A stretch of 64,000 bases of DNA from assembly GCA_013146195.2 (NCBI GenBank), contig CM028380.1:86368049-86432048 (forward strand), in the 5' to 3' direction. How positions within the stretch are numbered: the first letter of the stretch is position 1; each line of letters begins with the position of its first letter. The notes under the pieces were generated by a model. It did not search any database, was not told the origin of the DNA, and saw nothing but the letters and a program-made list of their open reading frames with translations. A program made the translations under genes and the position numbers. This DNA comes from Codonopsis lanceolata (lineage: Eukaryota; Streptophyta; Magnoliopsida; Asterales; Campanulaceae). Of the stretch, positions 35,179 through 48,230 are shown piece by piece.

Positions 35179-36811
35179 AAAACTCAAACCAAAACCGCTA
35201 GCTGGACTCAAACTCAAGCACATGTAATATATACTCGCATGCTCAAATAACGGGAAAAGTACAACACACCGTACTAACTCATTCAAGTAGATATTTACTC
35301 ATAAATCACATAGTTATGCATTTCTATGCTAACTAACACATAAACATCTTAGAGCGATATTGTCAAGTCTCTAATACCCAAGTGTCCTTCATACACTTGA
35401 AAACGCTCGGAAGCTTGACCTCCATCAAAACTACCCCAAATTCCGTAGGATCTTAATATGTGATTCACTATATTCATATTAGTCCAATAATCGACTCCGT
35501 TGAGTCATTTCTACTCTTTTCATATTTGAAGGCATAGAAGCTATTTGCATCATAGCCCTCCTATTATTCATTAGCTATTATTCATGGCTAAGTTTTAAGG
35601 TTAGCAACATTGTGCAACCTAACAATCCATACCTTCCCAACAAAACCCCAAAACATAGTTCATAGGTCAACACTTAACATTTAAAGTCAACAATTACATT
35701 TCAAGCATGCATCTCAATATAGCATTTAATCAAGCATGCTTTCATCCAAAATAACCATTAATCTAAACAAGATGTAATTTCATCTAGTTTGTTCATAACC
35801 AACATGTAAATTCATCTAACATGTTCATAACCTTCAATTCATAAATTATAGTTGACCAACATACTCTTATATGCATAATGGTCAACTCAACCCAATAAAG
35901 TCAAACCTTACATTTTATTCATGTGATCCATAATGATAATTCATTATACATGCTCACAACTAAAAATTCATGGATTAGATATCAACATACTCTCATATGC
36001 ATGATAGTCAACTCTTATTCTTAAAAGTCAAACGAAACATTCAAACATGTAATTCATTGTAAAAATTCTTCTTCATGCTTACAATAAAAAATTCATCAAT
36101 TAGATAGCAACATACTCTTATATACATGAAGGTCAACTTTATTCTCAAAAGTCAAACGAAGCATTCCAACATGTAACCCATTGCAAAAATTCATCAAGTA
36201 TACTTCCCAAACTTTAAACATATACATAAGTGGTCCCAACAACTCATAGTATTCCATAAAATCCCCCAAAATCATTCATAATATCAAGAACCCATTTACT
36301 ACATAATCCTCATATCAAACCCTAGGTTTCTAGGGAATTATGTACCCATCAATCTCAAATCCAAACTCACAAATTGAAGCTTAATATCATACTTCATTAA
36401 ACATATAAATCAACCTATTCATGCTTCTAGCAAGTTCACCCATCAAAAATCCGAAAAATCAAAATAAAATCACACACAACATGCTTGTGTACTCATTGAC
36501 CTCAAATAGCAAGCATCTTTGTTTTTCTTAGGGTCAATGAGCACAAAATTAAGAGAAGAGGGAGTCTAGTAGCTTACTTGACTTAGATGAAAACTCAAAA
36601 GAATCACGATCCAATCGGTGAAGTTGTTCCATTTGACGAGGGCTTCACAAATCCGAAGTTTGGAGGTCATCTGACGATTGGATCTCCTTGGATTTGAGGA
36701 GGAAGAAGCTAGGGCTTCAAAGCCCCCATGGTCTCCCAACTATCTCTCACTATACGGTTTATATGAAGGAGAAGAAATGAGAGAAGTGGCTGAATTTGTG
36801 AAGAGATTAGG

Positions 36812-36820
36812 CTATTTATA
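36812..36820 (-). promoter_or_regulatory. TATA box of long LTR copy B
   Basis: TATAAATAG on the minus strand, about 1 kb into the LTR, with a pyrimidine-rich leader downstream. Confidence 0.6.
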
Positions 36821-37841
36821 CCTCCCAAACAAATGAGGGCACAAAGGGAAATTCCATAGTACACTTAGTGAAGTTTAGATGTAATCCACCACTAATCAAA
36901 CTCTAATTAACTACCCAAACATGTTAGGATATGATTAGGACTTAATATGAGGGTTAGGAAGGGTTTAGAGGGGGTTTAGTGGGGGTAGAATAGGAAAATC
37001 ACTTCAAATAATCAAAACAGGGAGTTGCTGTCTCGAAGGGCAAAGCACTCGCATGGTCTTAACCCATGCGACCGCATTGGTCCTGTTTCCTCTACCAACA
37101 GGTTTCTGCAATCCTCGATCCGTTCCGATCCTTCCCGCATGCAACCGCAACCCTTAAAGCTTCAAAACGGCCTACAATTGAACCCTTAAAGTCCTCAAAC
37201 ACTTGGCTAAACCACACAAGTCTCAAATCACTTTTAAAGTAGGTCTAAACTCCCATAAATAACACCCGAAGCAACCCGGTGCAAAACCGGCGAAAGGCGC
37301 AACAACTCGCTAACGAAACGTCGAATAAAACCGCAAAACGACGGGCAACAACCCAAGGTTATAAAAAATTCAAAAGGCTATTAAATAGACCTGAATTCCC
37401 CTTAGATTATTAACAATAGATAGGATAAATGAGCTTCCGAAAGACGAGACGATCACCCGACTTAATCTCAAATTACGCGATAAGGAGAGTTGCTATCCTC
37501 GGAGCGTCGAAACTTCACGAGACTTAAGGAATGCATCCAAATAGAAGTCTAACACATATAAACATGTTAATCAACCATCATGTAAAGATCTAGGACCAAA
37601 TCGAGGTCAGGAACACAAAACCCGAGTAAACTCTCAATCGCGTCGCATTTCGACTATCGTCGAGTTACGACAGGTGACTTTAGCAAGTCAACAACTAAAT
37701 GACTTATCTTAAAAGTATTTTGGTCCTAATGTGATCTCTCATACACATCTAGACTCTCTCATAAATCAAAAAAGCGATCAACAAGGGAAGAAGTGCGAGC
37801 ATTGCACGCGATTCAAGCTAACCAGGAATCAGGGTCTTACA

Positions 37842-38341
37842 CCCACAATTACATGAGACTTTTCCTTGGTGTTAATGGTGACCTTCTGCTTGCCATCTTC
37901 TAGAGTCATTTTTTGTTTTTTCCTTTGACTATCCCGGACATATTCCAACACTGCCTGGGTCTCGCTCTTTAAGACCCCCACTCCTTAATCGGTGTAAAAC
38001 TTGGCTTGCTGGTGACGAATAGAGGTGACCATCTGGAACTTAGTCATGCTCGACACCCCTAAGATAACATTATAGGGAGATTTCAAGTCGATCACCATAA
38101 AGGTGACTTTTTCTGCTCGAGTACGACTGCTCACCGATGAAAACTTCAAGCTCGACTGTGCCTTTCACTGGCACCTTGTGATTAGTGAAGCCTTCCAAAG
38201 TCCTACATAAGGCTTGAGGCATTCATCCTTCAACTCTAAGCCTTGGAAGCAAGAATAGTACATCACGTCTTTGCAGGCTCCAGTATCCACCAGAATCCTA
38301 TGCGCAACCCAGCCATCAACCAAAGCAGAAACAATCAGATA
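37842..38341 (-). pseudogene. Tat-lineage aspartic protease
   Basis: Minus strand: RILVDTGACKDVMYY, with the active-site DTGA at 38276-38287, then GTVELEVFIG, and the second protease stretch VTFMVIDLKSPYNVILG. A stop separates it from GVGVLKSETQAV. It is bounded on the left by long LTR copy B and follows gag on the right. Confidence 0.85.
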
Positions 38342-40168
38342 CTACTCCCCAGCCACATTACTCGCCAATTCACTACGAGTAAGCTGTATCGAATCCTCGC
38401 CTACTTGCAAAGTGGTTGGGCGATCCACCACCTTTGACAAAGAGTAAATCTTCTTACCGAGCTGTGTGAGGGTGGGCTCCTCATCCATAATTACATTTAT
38501 TACCCCCCGAATGGGGGGTGTGTCTCTTCGGGGGGCATTTCCCCTGTTACTCCCATCTCTTTTGAACCGGTCTAACTGGCCTTCATTTATCAGCTTTTGA
38601 ATGACCTTTTTCAAAGGCCAACATTCCTCCGTTATATGCCCATAATCATCATGATAGGCACACCTCTTAGTTCGATCCCTGGAATCTGCAATCTAAGGAT
38701 TCATGCGTGGTGGCCGGGGAAGCTCATCTCGCACCTCGTACATTATATCTTCCCGCAATGTGTTAAGCGGGGTGAGATCACTCTCTCGAAGAAATTCCCT
38801 TGGGCGATCATATCGTGACTTGCTTTTGTTATAACCGCTGTCTGCACCCTGGCCGTTAGCCTTGGGATTAGCCCCAGCTCCCCCAATCTCGACACTTTCT
38901 TTTTTCGCGGTCTCCCCCGTGCACCATTTTTGAGCTCGCATTAGCATCTCAGCCTGCGTCTTAGGCTCCCGCATGCTCAACTCCGATCATAAACCGCCTT
39001 CGCCCTTGAGCAAGCCTGTTTCAAAGCACAATGTAACCTCCTGCTCGGGTAATCCAGGAACTTGTACCAGCACTTTCGTGAACCGTTCCAAGTAACTAGC
39101 AGTTGATTCATGGGCTCCCTGTTTAACCTTAGACAAGTCAGCTCTTGTCTTTGTATTAGCTCCCAATGTCCCAAAGTCTGCTAAGAACTTTTCCCGTAGG
39201 TCAGCCCAATTGTTGATAGATTTGCGAGGAAAAGCTCTTATCCAGGCCAATGCTTTTCCTTGTAACGAGCCCACAAAAGCTCGAATTTTTAATGCCTCGT
39301 CTGACGTTAAAAGACCAATCTGGGACTCAAATGACATCAACCAATCCCTCACCTTTGTCTTCCATGTGTACTCCTTAACATTTGGGAAGATGAGTCTTTG
39401 TGCTGGAGGTGCGTTCTCAATCCAAGGGGCCAAAGGACTAGCCAATGTTCCCAAAAAATTCCCATCTAAGGCCTTGCCCTGTTCCCATGCCTCCAGGCCT
39501 TTGCAAATCCTCAAACGCTTGCCTCCATGTTAAAGGTTGCTTCAAATCCTCAAACGTATGTTAAAGGTTGCGCTGCAAGGTCCCATAGGCGACTGCATTG
39601 TGGCTATCATTAGCCAATAGCATTTGTGGTAGGCAATTCACGTCTGCCTCTGGACTGATGTGACAAATGAACTTGTGATCTTCCAAGCAAAGGTGTCCGA
39701 GGTTGACGAGCATGTGTCCTCCTAGGAGATGGAGTACGATGGTTGCGAGCATGCGACTGAAGCGATGATGGTGAACGTGGGCGCCGAGGGTGCGAGCTTC
39801 GGGGAGAAGGCAGCCTTCAACGGCGGCGTGACTGTGTCGAATCTTCTCCTGCCCAGGGTCCCAATCGAGAATTCACCCTCGGGACAACCCTGTGATTGGC
39901 CCGCCCCTCTTGCTGGCTTCGCCCCCTGTTGGATTCTCGTTCACAAGGTTGTGAGGGAATTTGCACTGGATGTCGAGGATTTCCCCCCGTTCAGGACACA
40001 CTTGCTGCTAAACTTGGCACGGGCATAGTCAGAAGGGGCTCCAACTCAATGGGTAGCGGAAGCTTGCCCATTGCAATTAGCTGTAGATTCAACTAATGCA
40101 TCTGCCCCAAGTACACCGCCCTCTGGCGTAAAGCTTCCTCCCGAAACTCATTAGCCAAGCCCACCGCA
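38342..40168 (-). pseudogene. Tat-lineage Gag, broken
   Basis: Capsid region 38987-39514: PAQRLIFPNVKEYTWKTKVR, RAFVGSLQGKALAWIRAFP, INNWADLREKFLADFG and STASYLERFTKV. After a stop comes REPKTQAEMLMRAQKW. The Tat-type knuckle follows (CAYHDDYGHITEECWPLKK, about 38590-38660). The N-terminal part (VGLANEFREEALRQRA near 40,100-40,160) is cut by the CACTA left end. A 39-bp imperfect duplication lies at 39504-39570. Several stops and frame changes are present. Confidence 0.87.
39504..39570. repeat. Short tandem duplication in Tat gag
   Basis: CAAATCCTCAAACG recurs at 39504 and 39543, each followed by ATGTTAAAGGTTGC. The second copy lacks nine bases. Confidence 0.7.
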
Positions 40169-40188
40169 CACTACAACAAAAAGTGTTT
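40169..40188 (+). repeat. CACTA left terminal inverted repeat
   Basis: CACTACAACAAAAAGTGTTT, identical to the inverted right end. Confidence 0.95.
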
Positions 40189-40408
40189 TTAAGGATGCTC
40201 GATTGTGTCCTTAAATCCAGCTTTATAGGACGCATTATTTGATAGGACGCAAACTTAGTCATCCTATCTAAAGGGGTAGCGAAAAGTTAATAGGACACTT
40301 GTGGGCAACTTAATAAAATATATGTGTTAGAACGCCTTTAATCGTCCCATAAAAAACGTCCTAATATCTCTTTAAAACAATGGTCTATTGCGTCCTAATA
40401 TAGTAGTG

Positions 40409-40660
40409 TGATAGGACGAGAAAAAACGTCCTAATATATCATGTTGATAGGACGAATTTTCTTGTCCTAATATAGCATCTTGATAGGACGAATTTTGTCG
40501 TCCTAATATATCATTTTGATATGACGAATTTGGTCGTCCTAATATATCATCTTGATAGGACAAAGTTTACCGTCCTAATACCATACCGTGATACGACACG
40601 TTTAGGCATCTCAATATTACCACTTGATAGGACGACATTGGGTGTCTCAACATTAGATTA
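40409..40660. repeat. Seven 36-bp subterminal repeats with internal dyad
   Basis: Each unit reads TGATAGGACGAATTTT, then TCGTCCTAATATATC, in exact 36-bp register. It contains inverted TAGGACGA/TCGTCCTA arms. The last two units are diverged. Subterminal repeats are the binding sites of TnpA-type proteins in En/Spm. Further single motifs lie at 40230-40400 and 40725-40745. The rest of the stretch to 41120 shows nothing. Confidence 0.88.
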
Positions 40661-41120
40661 TAGGACAGCCATGCCCCTACAATTTTTGGAACCATGGCGT
40701 CCTAAGAAGCACTTACACTTCACATATTAGGACGATCTATAGCATCCTAATTGAATTTTAAAAAAAAAATATCTTACAAAATAATGCTTTAAAAGCTTCG
40801 CATATACCGCTATAATAGGCATCAATATTCACATGCCACTAAAAAACATACACTTAAAAAGGAAAATCAAGACATTTGAAATTAACTTTTTAATATTAAA
40901 ACATAATAATGTCATACAAATTTATCTTTAACCAGTATATCCCAAAAACATAGTCTAATACTTGAACATCCACTAACGAACATCTTCTAAGAAAAACTGA
41001 AGAAAAAAAAACATAACAAAAACAAAGTTGAACCTAAAATCTAAACATAGTAAATAAACACTAAAAGCTAATAAAGATAATTGCTCCATGAAACCGAAAA
41101 AGCAATCATGTATTCGCAAC

Positions 41121-44100
41121 TTAACGCATTTCATCCACTGGCACCACCTACAATTTGACAACAGATGTATATATATATATATACATATATTAGTATTATG
41201 GAAACGTTCATTTATCATAAACATCATAACCAAACACACTAATACAACATACCGTAGCAAAATTGCAAGGCCATGCAACAGTTGCTCCAATGGCATCTCC
41301 AATTGTCACAAATAATCCATAAGACCTGACCAAACGTTCATTTCTTTTTACCGGTACTTCAATGTGTACTTCGCACCAATTTGGTCCAATTTCTTCGCCA
41401 CCTACTTCTGTGGTGGGGTCTAAGCTATGAACCCATCCTTTAGCTACAATCTCAGTCGGATCTGTTATACTTTTGAGGTAAACCTCGATTCCCTCCTAAA
41501 TGTCAAATTCAATAAATGTTTAAAACAAAACCCAATATAATATAATCAAACAAATGTTAAGCTACGTTAAAGACATGTAAAGATAACTAGAGTTATTCGT
41601 TCGTATTACATTCAACAAGTAGTCAGTTGAAATAAAATTCCACCACCCGGTAGGTCATTCGAAGAAAATTCGAAGAAAATAATTGGAGTTCAAGACCTAT
41701 TACTTCCCATGTCCGTTCAATGAAGCCATTCGTAACGATACATCTTACTTTAGTGTTGTAACTGCACATCTTACTTTAGAGAAAATGACTAAGACTAGAG
41801 ACCATATACTTGTTTCACAATATCAAAGCTCTTTTGACTTGTCTTATTTCACAAAACCAGATCTCAGAAATGGCATAAAAAGCTAGAAACAAGGGACTTT
41901 ATATATATACAATACTATTCAATATTACTAATTAATGCCACACAACCCATCTTTCTTTTTCCTTCACATTTATTTCTCAATCTTCTTGACTAGAATGTAG
42001 ATGAAGGAAAATTATAATATTCTTGAGGATAGTAAGAATAAAAGTAAATCAAATATTATCGTAATTTGTTAGAAGAAAATGAATACTCACAAAAATGATT
42101 AAAACAATATAATTTAGTTACCTGAATAGGTTGAGGTTGGTGGCCTATCCTACGATAGTCTTCGGATGCACCACCAACATTTGCATTTGAACCATTAGAA
42201 GCATTAGGACCATTCGCATTACTTCTCATCTCCCTTAGCTCAGCCCTCATTTCTTCCATTTGACTACTCAAATTCTCGTACGATTTCTTCAATTGCATAT
42301 TCTCCCTATGAGATGCAGAACGACTTGGAACTTCACCCCAAACATCAGATGTGCGGACACCTAACCCATACATGCGTGCACGACCTTGTGGATCTTTTCC
42401 TAAAATTGTAGAAAGCACATCATCAGGTCCAGGTTCATCAAGTGACCCCTCGGGGAGTTGAGATTTTAGTTCTTGCATTTGCTCCTGTAAAATAGGGCAT
42501 ACAAAGCATATTAACTATCTCAGACATGAGCCATATTTGTAATTTCTTCATGAGTATCTCGACAAGTGTTATTCTAAGTATCTAACTGATAAATGTTTTG
42601 TAAGAATTTTAGCAATTAGAGATTTTTGATTCACAAACTGCTTGTTTATTACAAGTTCACCTAGCTTCATATAGCCCTTCACATGAAACTCTTTGGTTGA
42701 TGTTTCATGATGCAAACTAGTAAGTCCTCATATGTGATGACCATATAAAGATTTCTAATAAATCAAGGAGTATGCAATATTGATGCACATCTGACCAATT
42801 TCCTCAGTATCACTCAAACTAATGGTGGTCACAGATTTATCAATTCTAGACTAGACATTTTATTGTCCTCAAATGTAAAAGAGTGACTATCGCACTTTAA
42901 TTTTAATTGTACAGCCTTCCAGAACAGAATTGATGCCTTGAATTTCAAATAACTATAATCAGCACCAAGGATTAGGAGATATTGCTTCCCATAAAAAAAA
43001 TAGTCTCATAAGAACATAAATGGAAACTAAAAAATTATGTATCGTCATGAAGTCACATTACTTGTAGAATTTAAAAGACATGTTTCATAAAGTTCTCAAA
43101 CTCAGCCAAGAAGTTCTGTAAGAAAGAACAGACATGTTTCCTAGCAAATAATTTAAATTCTCGAATATTATAACATTAAAGGAAGAATACGAACAAGGTA
43201 GAGATATAAAATACATACAATTGCTTTCGAAGCTTCTTCATTTTTTGAGGCTCCATCTTTAGAATAAAATGCGACAAACAAATCCATTCGAGATGGATAA
43301 TATCCCAATTCTTTTTTCTATGCTCAAAAAAAAACAAACATAAATTCTTTAGGGCAACTAAGGTAAGATAATAATTGCAAGTGGAGTTCAGCGTTGGGGT
43401 TATTGTACCTTTTCTTCGCGAATTCGAGCATAACTCTTTTTGCCCGTGACTTGCACCATTTTCTTCTTTTTGCGATTTTCTTGATTTTTTTTGCTAATTA
43501 TCTAAAAATGTAATAAAAATTAAAGGGATATTTCAATGAGTAGAAGATATCAAAAACATTGGAAAAAGTATACCTGAACTTCCTTCTTGTTCCACTCTTC
43601 AACTAGCTTTGTCCATTGTGCTTGATGAACTTTGGGGGGTTTTTTTAAAATTTGCTCCTGAAATGGCAACATTGGATCGTAATACATTTTCTTTATCCTT
43701 CCTCTCCAATTCCTTACCTTCTTTCCAAAAGATTGTAGTAGCCAACTCTCACAACCAGGGGGAAGATCAAACCTTGACTATAAAACAAAATTTAAGAATA
43801 TTTAGTTTATTAAAACGAAATCTAATGCTAATAAATAAGCTTTCTACTTACATGTAGCGTATCCAACATATCCTTTTTCATTTCTTTGCTAACTTCGTGC
43901 CATTGCTTATCAACCGGGCAACATCCCCCTGATCTCGCCATTGATCCCATGAAATGAGTCAGTTTAGATGTATTTTCTTCATCCACGGGCTGTCCCAAGT
44001 CATTGAACAACACTTTTATTCGATCCCTTTTAGTTTGCTTCCAAATCTTACGCATGTAGGTCGGGCCTCGAACTCTCTTGCGCATATTTCCAATAACTAT

Positions 44101-44300
44101 TAATAGAAAACAAAAACAATTCAAAGGAACTATATAAGCATGCACAATTGAAGTAAGTAACTATAAAGTTTTGAAAAAGTTTAAGGAAGACATAAGCATA
44201 GTACATATTCGAGAGATTAACTTTTACCTAAGGGTTCCATAGGTTCATCATATCTTTCTTCCATAAAATCCTCCATATCTTCCTCGCTAGCATTGTCCAT
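41121..44300 (-). CDS. CACTA TnpA-type protein (Transposase_24, Ptta/En/Spm family), apparently intact
   Basis: Eight exons with GT-AG borders: 44228-44300, 43852-44096, 43574-43777, 43409-43501, 43219-43317, 42122-42484, 41253-41495 and 41121-41147. They join into an uninterrupted frame of about 448 codons. It starts MDNASEEDMEDFMEE and ends VVPVDEMR-stop. Family features: RVRGPTYMRKIWK and FNDLGQPVDEENTSKLTHFM (exon 2), PPGCESWLLQSFGKKVRNW (exon 3), LGYYPSRMDLFVAFYS (exon 5), LGKDPQGRARMYGLG with a coiled coil (exon 6), and DPTTEVGGEEIGPNWCEV ... DAIGATVAWP (exon 7). In En/Spm the TnpA partner binds the subterminal repeats and helps TnpD excise the element. The splice model is my inference. 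A TA microsatellite lies in the last intron (41168-41190). Confidence 0.82.
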
Positions 44301-44618
44301 AGTTATGTTACACCTACGATTTATGGACATTGATGTAATTGTTGTGCTATATACAAGAAAAAGAAGAAAAAGAGACATTATATTCAAATACACAAAATAT
44401 CAAAAAGTAACTATATTTACACTTCATATGTTTGACCAAACAAGTTATGTAAAAGAAATGATAACATCAAAAAACTAATATAAGGGAAAAAACATTAATA
44501 TGGATGAAAAAGATATCATAGATAGTATCGCTTCTCAAAAATGAAGTCACCAACAACAAAAAAACAGAAGTCACCAACAAATAAAAAAAACATTATTTTA
44601 GCCATCAAATAATCTAAA

Positions 44619-47600
44619 TCAAGTTATGTCCATTTCATCTGCATTCCCATCTATAACCTCCATATCCTTGTCAACGGTAGCTCCATTAACACCCTCTCTA
44701 ATCCAATGAACATCCTCATTCTCATCATGAGAAAGACCATTGGATGCTTCGCTTTGCAAGTATGTCTCGATGTCATCATCAGAGTCACGTTCCATCATAT
44801 CGTAGGTGTCCCTAGCTGTTGTCTTGACCAAAACATGCCATCCTTTGTTTAATGGATCTTCAACATAGAATACTTGTTGTACTTGAGAAGCTAGCACAAA
44901 AGGCTCCTTGTGAGGCTTCAATCCTTTAAAATTGAGTAGAGTGAAACCATTCTCATCTTCCTTTTTCCTCTTTCCTTTTGAGATCCAGTCGCACTTGAAC
45001 AAAACAATTTTTTTGTTTTCTGTATAGTATAACTCAATGACATCATTTAAAACCCCATAATAGGTCAAATCCCCTAATACATGATTGTTATCTCTAGAGC
45101 TTGAAAAACTTGATGTCATGGCATCAAGCATAACCCCACTATTTTGAGTTTTCCTATACCTCTCCAGCTCTTTTATGTGAAATCTGAAACCATTTATAAT
45201 ATAACCCTTGTATTTTTTCACAATCTCAATAGGACCCTTAGCCAAAATCCTTAAGTCATCTGAAATTTGTTCACCCCCAGCATTGTACAACTCATCGACC
45301 TGGTTTAAAGAAAAAATATTAAGAAACGCATATAGAATTGGCACAAAGATGCTTGTATGGACATAGCTTTCTATTTTACTTACATGACTTCGAAACCATA
45401 TAGCAAATTTTTCACTATGCTCAAGTTGAATATCACGCTCGCGACCTCGAGGATTATGAGCACGGACATAATGATTATGTTCGCTGTTTAATAATAAATT
45501 TGATAAATGTAAATGCCATCAATAATAAAAAAATTAAAGGTTGATTGTAACTGATTATAATAGTGACTTACTTGAGGAATCTCTCAACATCTTTACAGTT
45601 GAATAACACATATGAATGTGCTTGTGCCAACGTTTCAAGATCCAATGCTTCTACATCGGTCACCCCAATTGGACGACCTGGCATAGAGAAGATAGGTAGT
45701 CCTGCTTCACAATCGCCTTGATCATAATTTCGACTTGTCATATTAAATTTTGTCGGCACATCATCTGACAAGTACATTGAGCAGAATGCTACACACTCCT
45801 CAGCTAAATACCCTTCTGCAATAGAACCCTCCGGACGACTCCTATTTCTAACATAGGATTTCAACGTAGACAAGTACCTAAAAGTTTAATAACATTTTAT
45901 GTTTAGTGTACAACCTGAAATATATACAAAAAAATATAATAAAGAAATAAGAAAAACCAAGTACTTAGCAACATGATTAAAAGGTACCTCTCGATTGGAT
46001 ACATCCAGCGATAGTGCACCGGCCCAGCAATCTTGGCCTCCGTCGCCAAATGCACAGTAAGATGGACCATTACATCAAAAAATGATGGCGGGAATATCCT
46101 CTCCAAATCACAAAGTATATGACCTATCTCACTTTCTAGTCTAATCAACTCACGGGAGTGAAGCACTTTTGAACATAACTTTCTTAAAAAGCCACTTAAT
46201 CTCATCAAGGCAGAACACATGCTTAGGTAACACTTTTCGTAAAGCTAATGGAAGTAACTGTTGCATGAGAATATGGCTATCGTGACTCTTGAGCCCTAAG
46301 ATCTTTGGAGGCTTAGTCTGTACACATCTTGATATATTAGCTGCATAGCCATCCGACACTTTTACCTTCTTGAGAACACTGCAAAATATCTCTTTTTCAT
46401 TTTTATCCATCGAGAAACAAGCAGGAGGAAGATACACCCGGCTCCCTTCCTCTACAGGATGAAGTTCAGGTCGTATACCCATTTTTTGTAGATCGAGACG
46501 AGCTTTTAAATGATCCTTTGTCTTCCCTTCAAGATTCATCAATGTCCCAACAACGCTATCACAAACATTTTTCTCAATATGCATCACATCAAGATTATGA
46601 CGCAACAAATTGTCCTTCCAATACGGTAATTGAAAAAATATACTTTTCTTTTTCCAATTAAATGGAAGCTTGGGATTATCTTTTACTAATTTCCCAAATT
46701 TAATATTGAACCCTTCCAACTCATTCAATATCTTGGACCCTGTCAAGATTTGTGGTGGTTTTCTCTTTTCTTCCGTGCCATCAAAAGATCGTTTATCAGT
46801 ACGAAACTTATGATTATTAGCCAAAAAACGCCGGTGGCCCATGTAACAGTATTTGCCCCCATGGCTCAATCGCATAGAGCAAGTTTCCTTATGGCATGAA
46901 GGGCATGCCAATTCACCTTTTGTGCTCCAACCTGATAAATTAGCATAAGCAGGAAAGTCGCTTATGGTCCACAATAGTGATGCACGCATTTGAAAATTTT
47001 GTTTTTTTGATGCGTCATATGTCTCTACCCCTACATCCCATAATTCCTTTAGCTCCTCAACTAAAGGTTGTAAATAAACATCTATATTATTCCCAGGAGC
47101 AGAAGGACCTGGTATAAGCAATGACAACATAAAATAAGTGGGCTTCATGCACATCCAAGGTGGTAAATTATAGGGTATCATCACAACTGGCCATGTACTA
47201 TGAGAAACACTCATAGTGCGGAATGGGTTGAACCCATCACTAGATGCTGCTAGTCTGACATTGCGAGTTTCCTTAGCAAAATCTGGATTTTCATAGTCAA
47301 AAGTTTTCCAAGCCGGAGAATCATCTGGATGTCGCATGAAACCATCTTTAGTACGACCTTCTTCATGCCATCTCATATAGGAGGCTGTTTTTTATGACAT
47401 GAACAACCTTTGCAATCTTGGCTTTAGTGGGAAGTAACGCAAGACTTTTGCAGCAATTTTCTTACGCTTCTTTGATGAAGATGGTTTATCTCCAGACTCA
47501 CACTCATTATTATCAGGTTCTTTATACCTAGATGTATGACAAACATCACACTTATCCTTTCCTACATCAGACTTCCAATACAACATGCAATCATTCGGGC

Positions 47601-48230
47601 ATGCATCAATTTTTAATTTTCATAGCTAAGCCCCAATCCCTTAATTACCTTCTTCGTTTCATAAAAGTTCTTTGGTAAAGAAACATCTGGAAATGCCTCC
47701 TTTATAGTATCAAGTAGCAAGGTGAACCCTTTATCATTGCATTTACCAAGACACTTGATATGAAAGAGTCTTACTATGAAAGAAAGTATAGAGAAGGATT
47801 TGCAACCGGGATATAATTCTATTTTAGCATCTTCTAACAATTTATAAAATTTCTTTGCTTCTGCGTTAGGCTCCTCTCTTACCTCTTCTTCTACGTTATC
47901 TTCGAACTCGTCTTCATTCAAGATCCCAAAAGCATCATGCACCAATCCTTGCATGTCATCAAGAGCTTCCAATGGAGATTGAGATGGTAGTTCAATAGAG
48001 GGCCCATCTTTAGGAGGATCAACCCATGTGTAACCATTAATAAACCCATCACACACCAAATGACACCTTGCTTCCTCTCGTTTCACCCATGCTTCATTGC
48101 CACACTTAATGCAAGGACATAATATCTGATCCTTGAAAGAAATATAAGAAAATGCAAAATCAAGGAACTCTTCGAGTCCTTTCTTGTATCCCATGCTCAC
48201 CCTTGACAAATTCATCCAACTTCTATCCAT
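44619..48230 (-). pseudogene. CACTA TnpD-type transposase (Transposase_21), three lesions
   Basis: Starts MDRSWMNLSRVS at 48230. The Transpos_assoc domain lies at the N-terminus (FLDFAFSYI ... CPCIKCGN ... ARCHLVCDGF). The Transposase_21 core spans about 46,220-47,560, with CPNDCMLYWK, MRWHEEGRTKDGFMRHPDD, PSAPGNNIDVYLQPLVEEL and LRHNLDVMHIEKNVCDSV. A DUF4218-type region (IFPPSFFDVMVHLTVHL, HYRWMYPIERY) and a DUF4216-type region (GFRFHIKELERYRKTQNSG, YYGVLNDVIELYY) follow, then an acidic end. Clear introns separate 45988 from 45877, 45572 from 45484, and 45384 from 45299. Lesions in the long exon: a frame change near 47,615, a stop at 47392-47394 and a frame change near 46,210. As read, it makes no full transposase. 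Confidence 0.88.

Larger units (their letters stand above)
33676..37841 (-). mobile_element. Solo long LTR, copy B
   Basis: 4,166 bp, read on the minus strand from TGTAAGACCC to GGGTCGTCACA. It is flanked by CCTAC (33671-33675) and CCCAC (37842-37846), a duplication with one mismatch. It shares ends and an internal block with copy A. A minus-strand TATA box, TATAAATAG, lies at 36812-36820, followed by a leader and a potential splice donor (CAAGTAAGC). No coding sequence is recognisable. It interrupts the Tat element between protease and RT. Confidence 0.85.

Noticed and set aside
40372..40563. Minus-strand ORF with a 12-residue repeat
   Set aside because: It is the 36-bp CACTA subterminal array read in frame.
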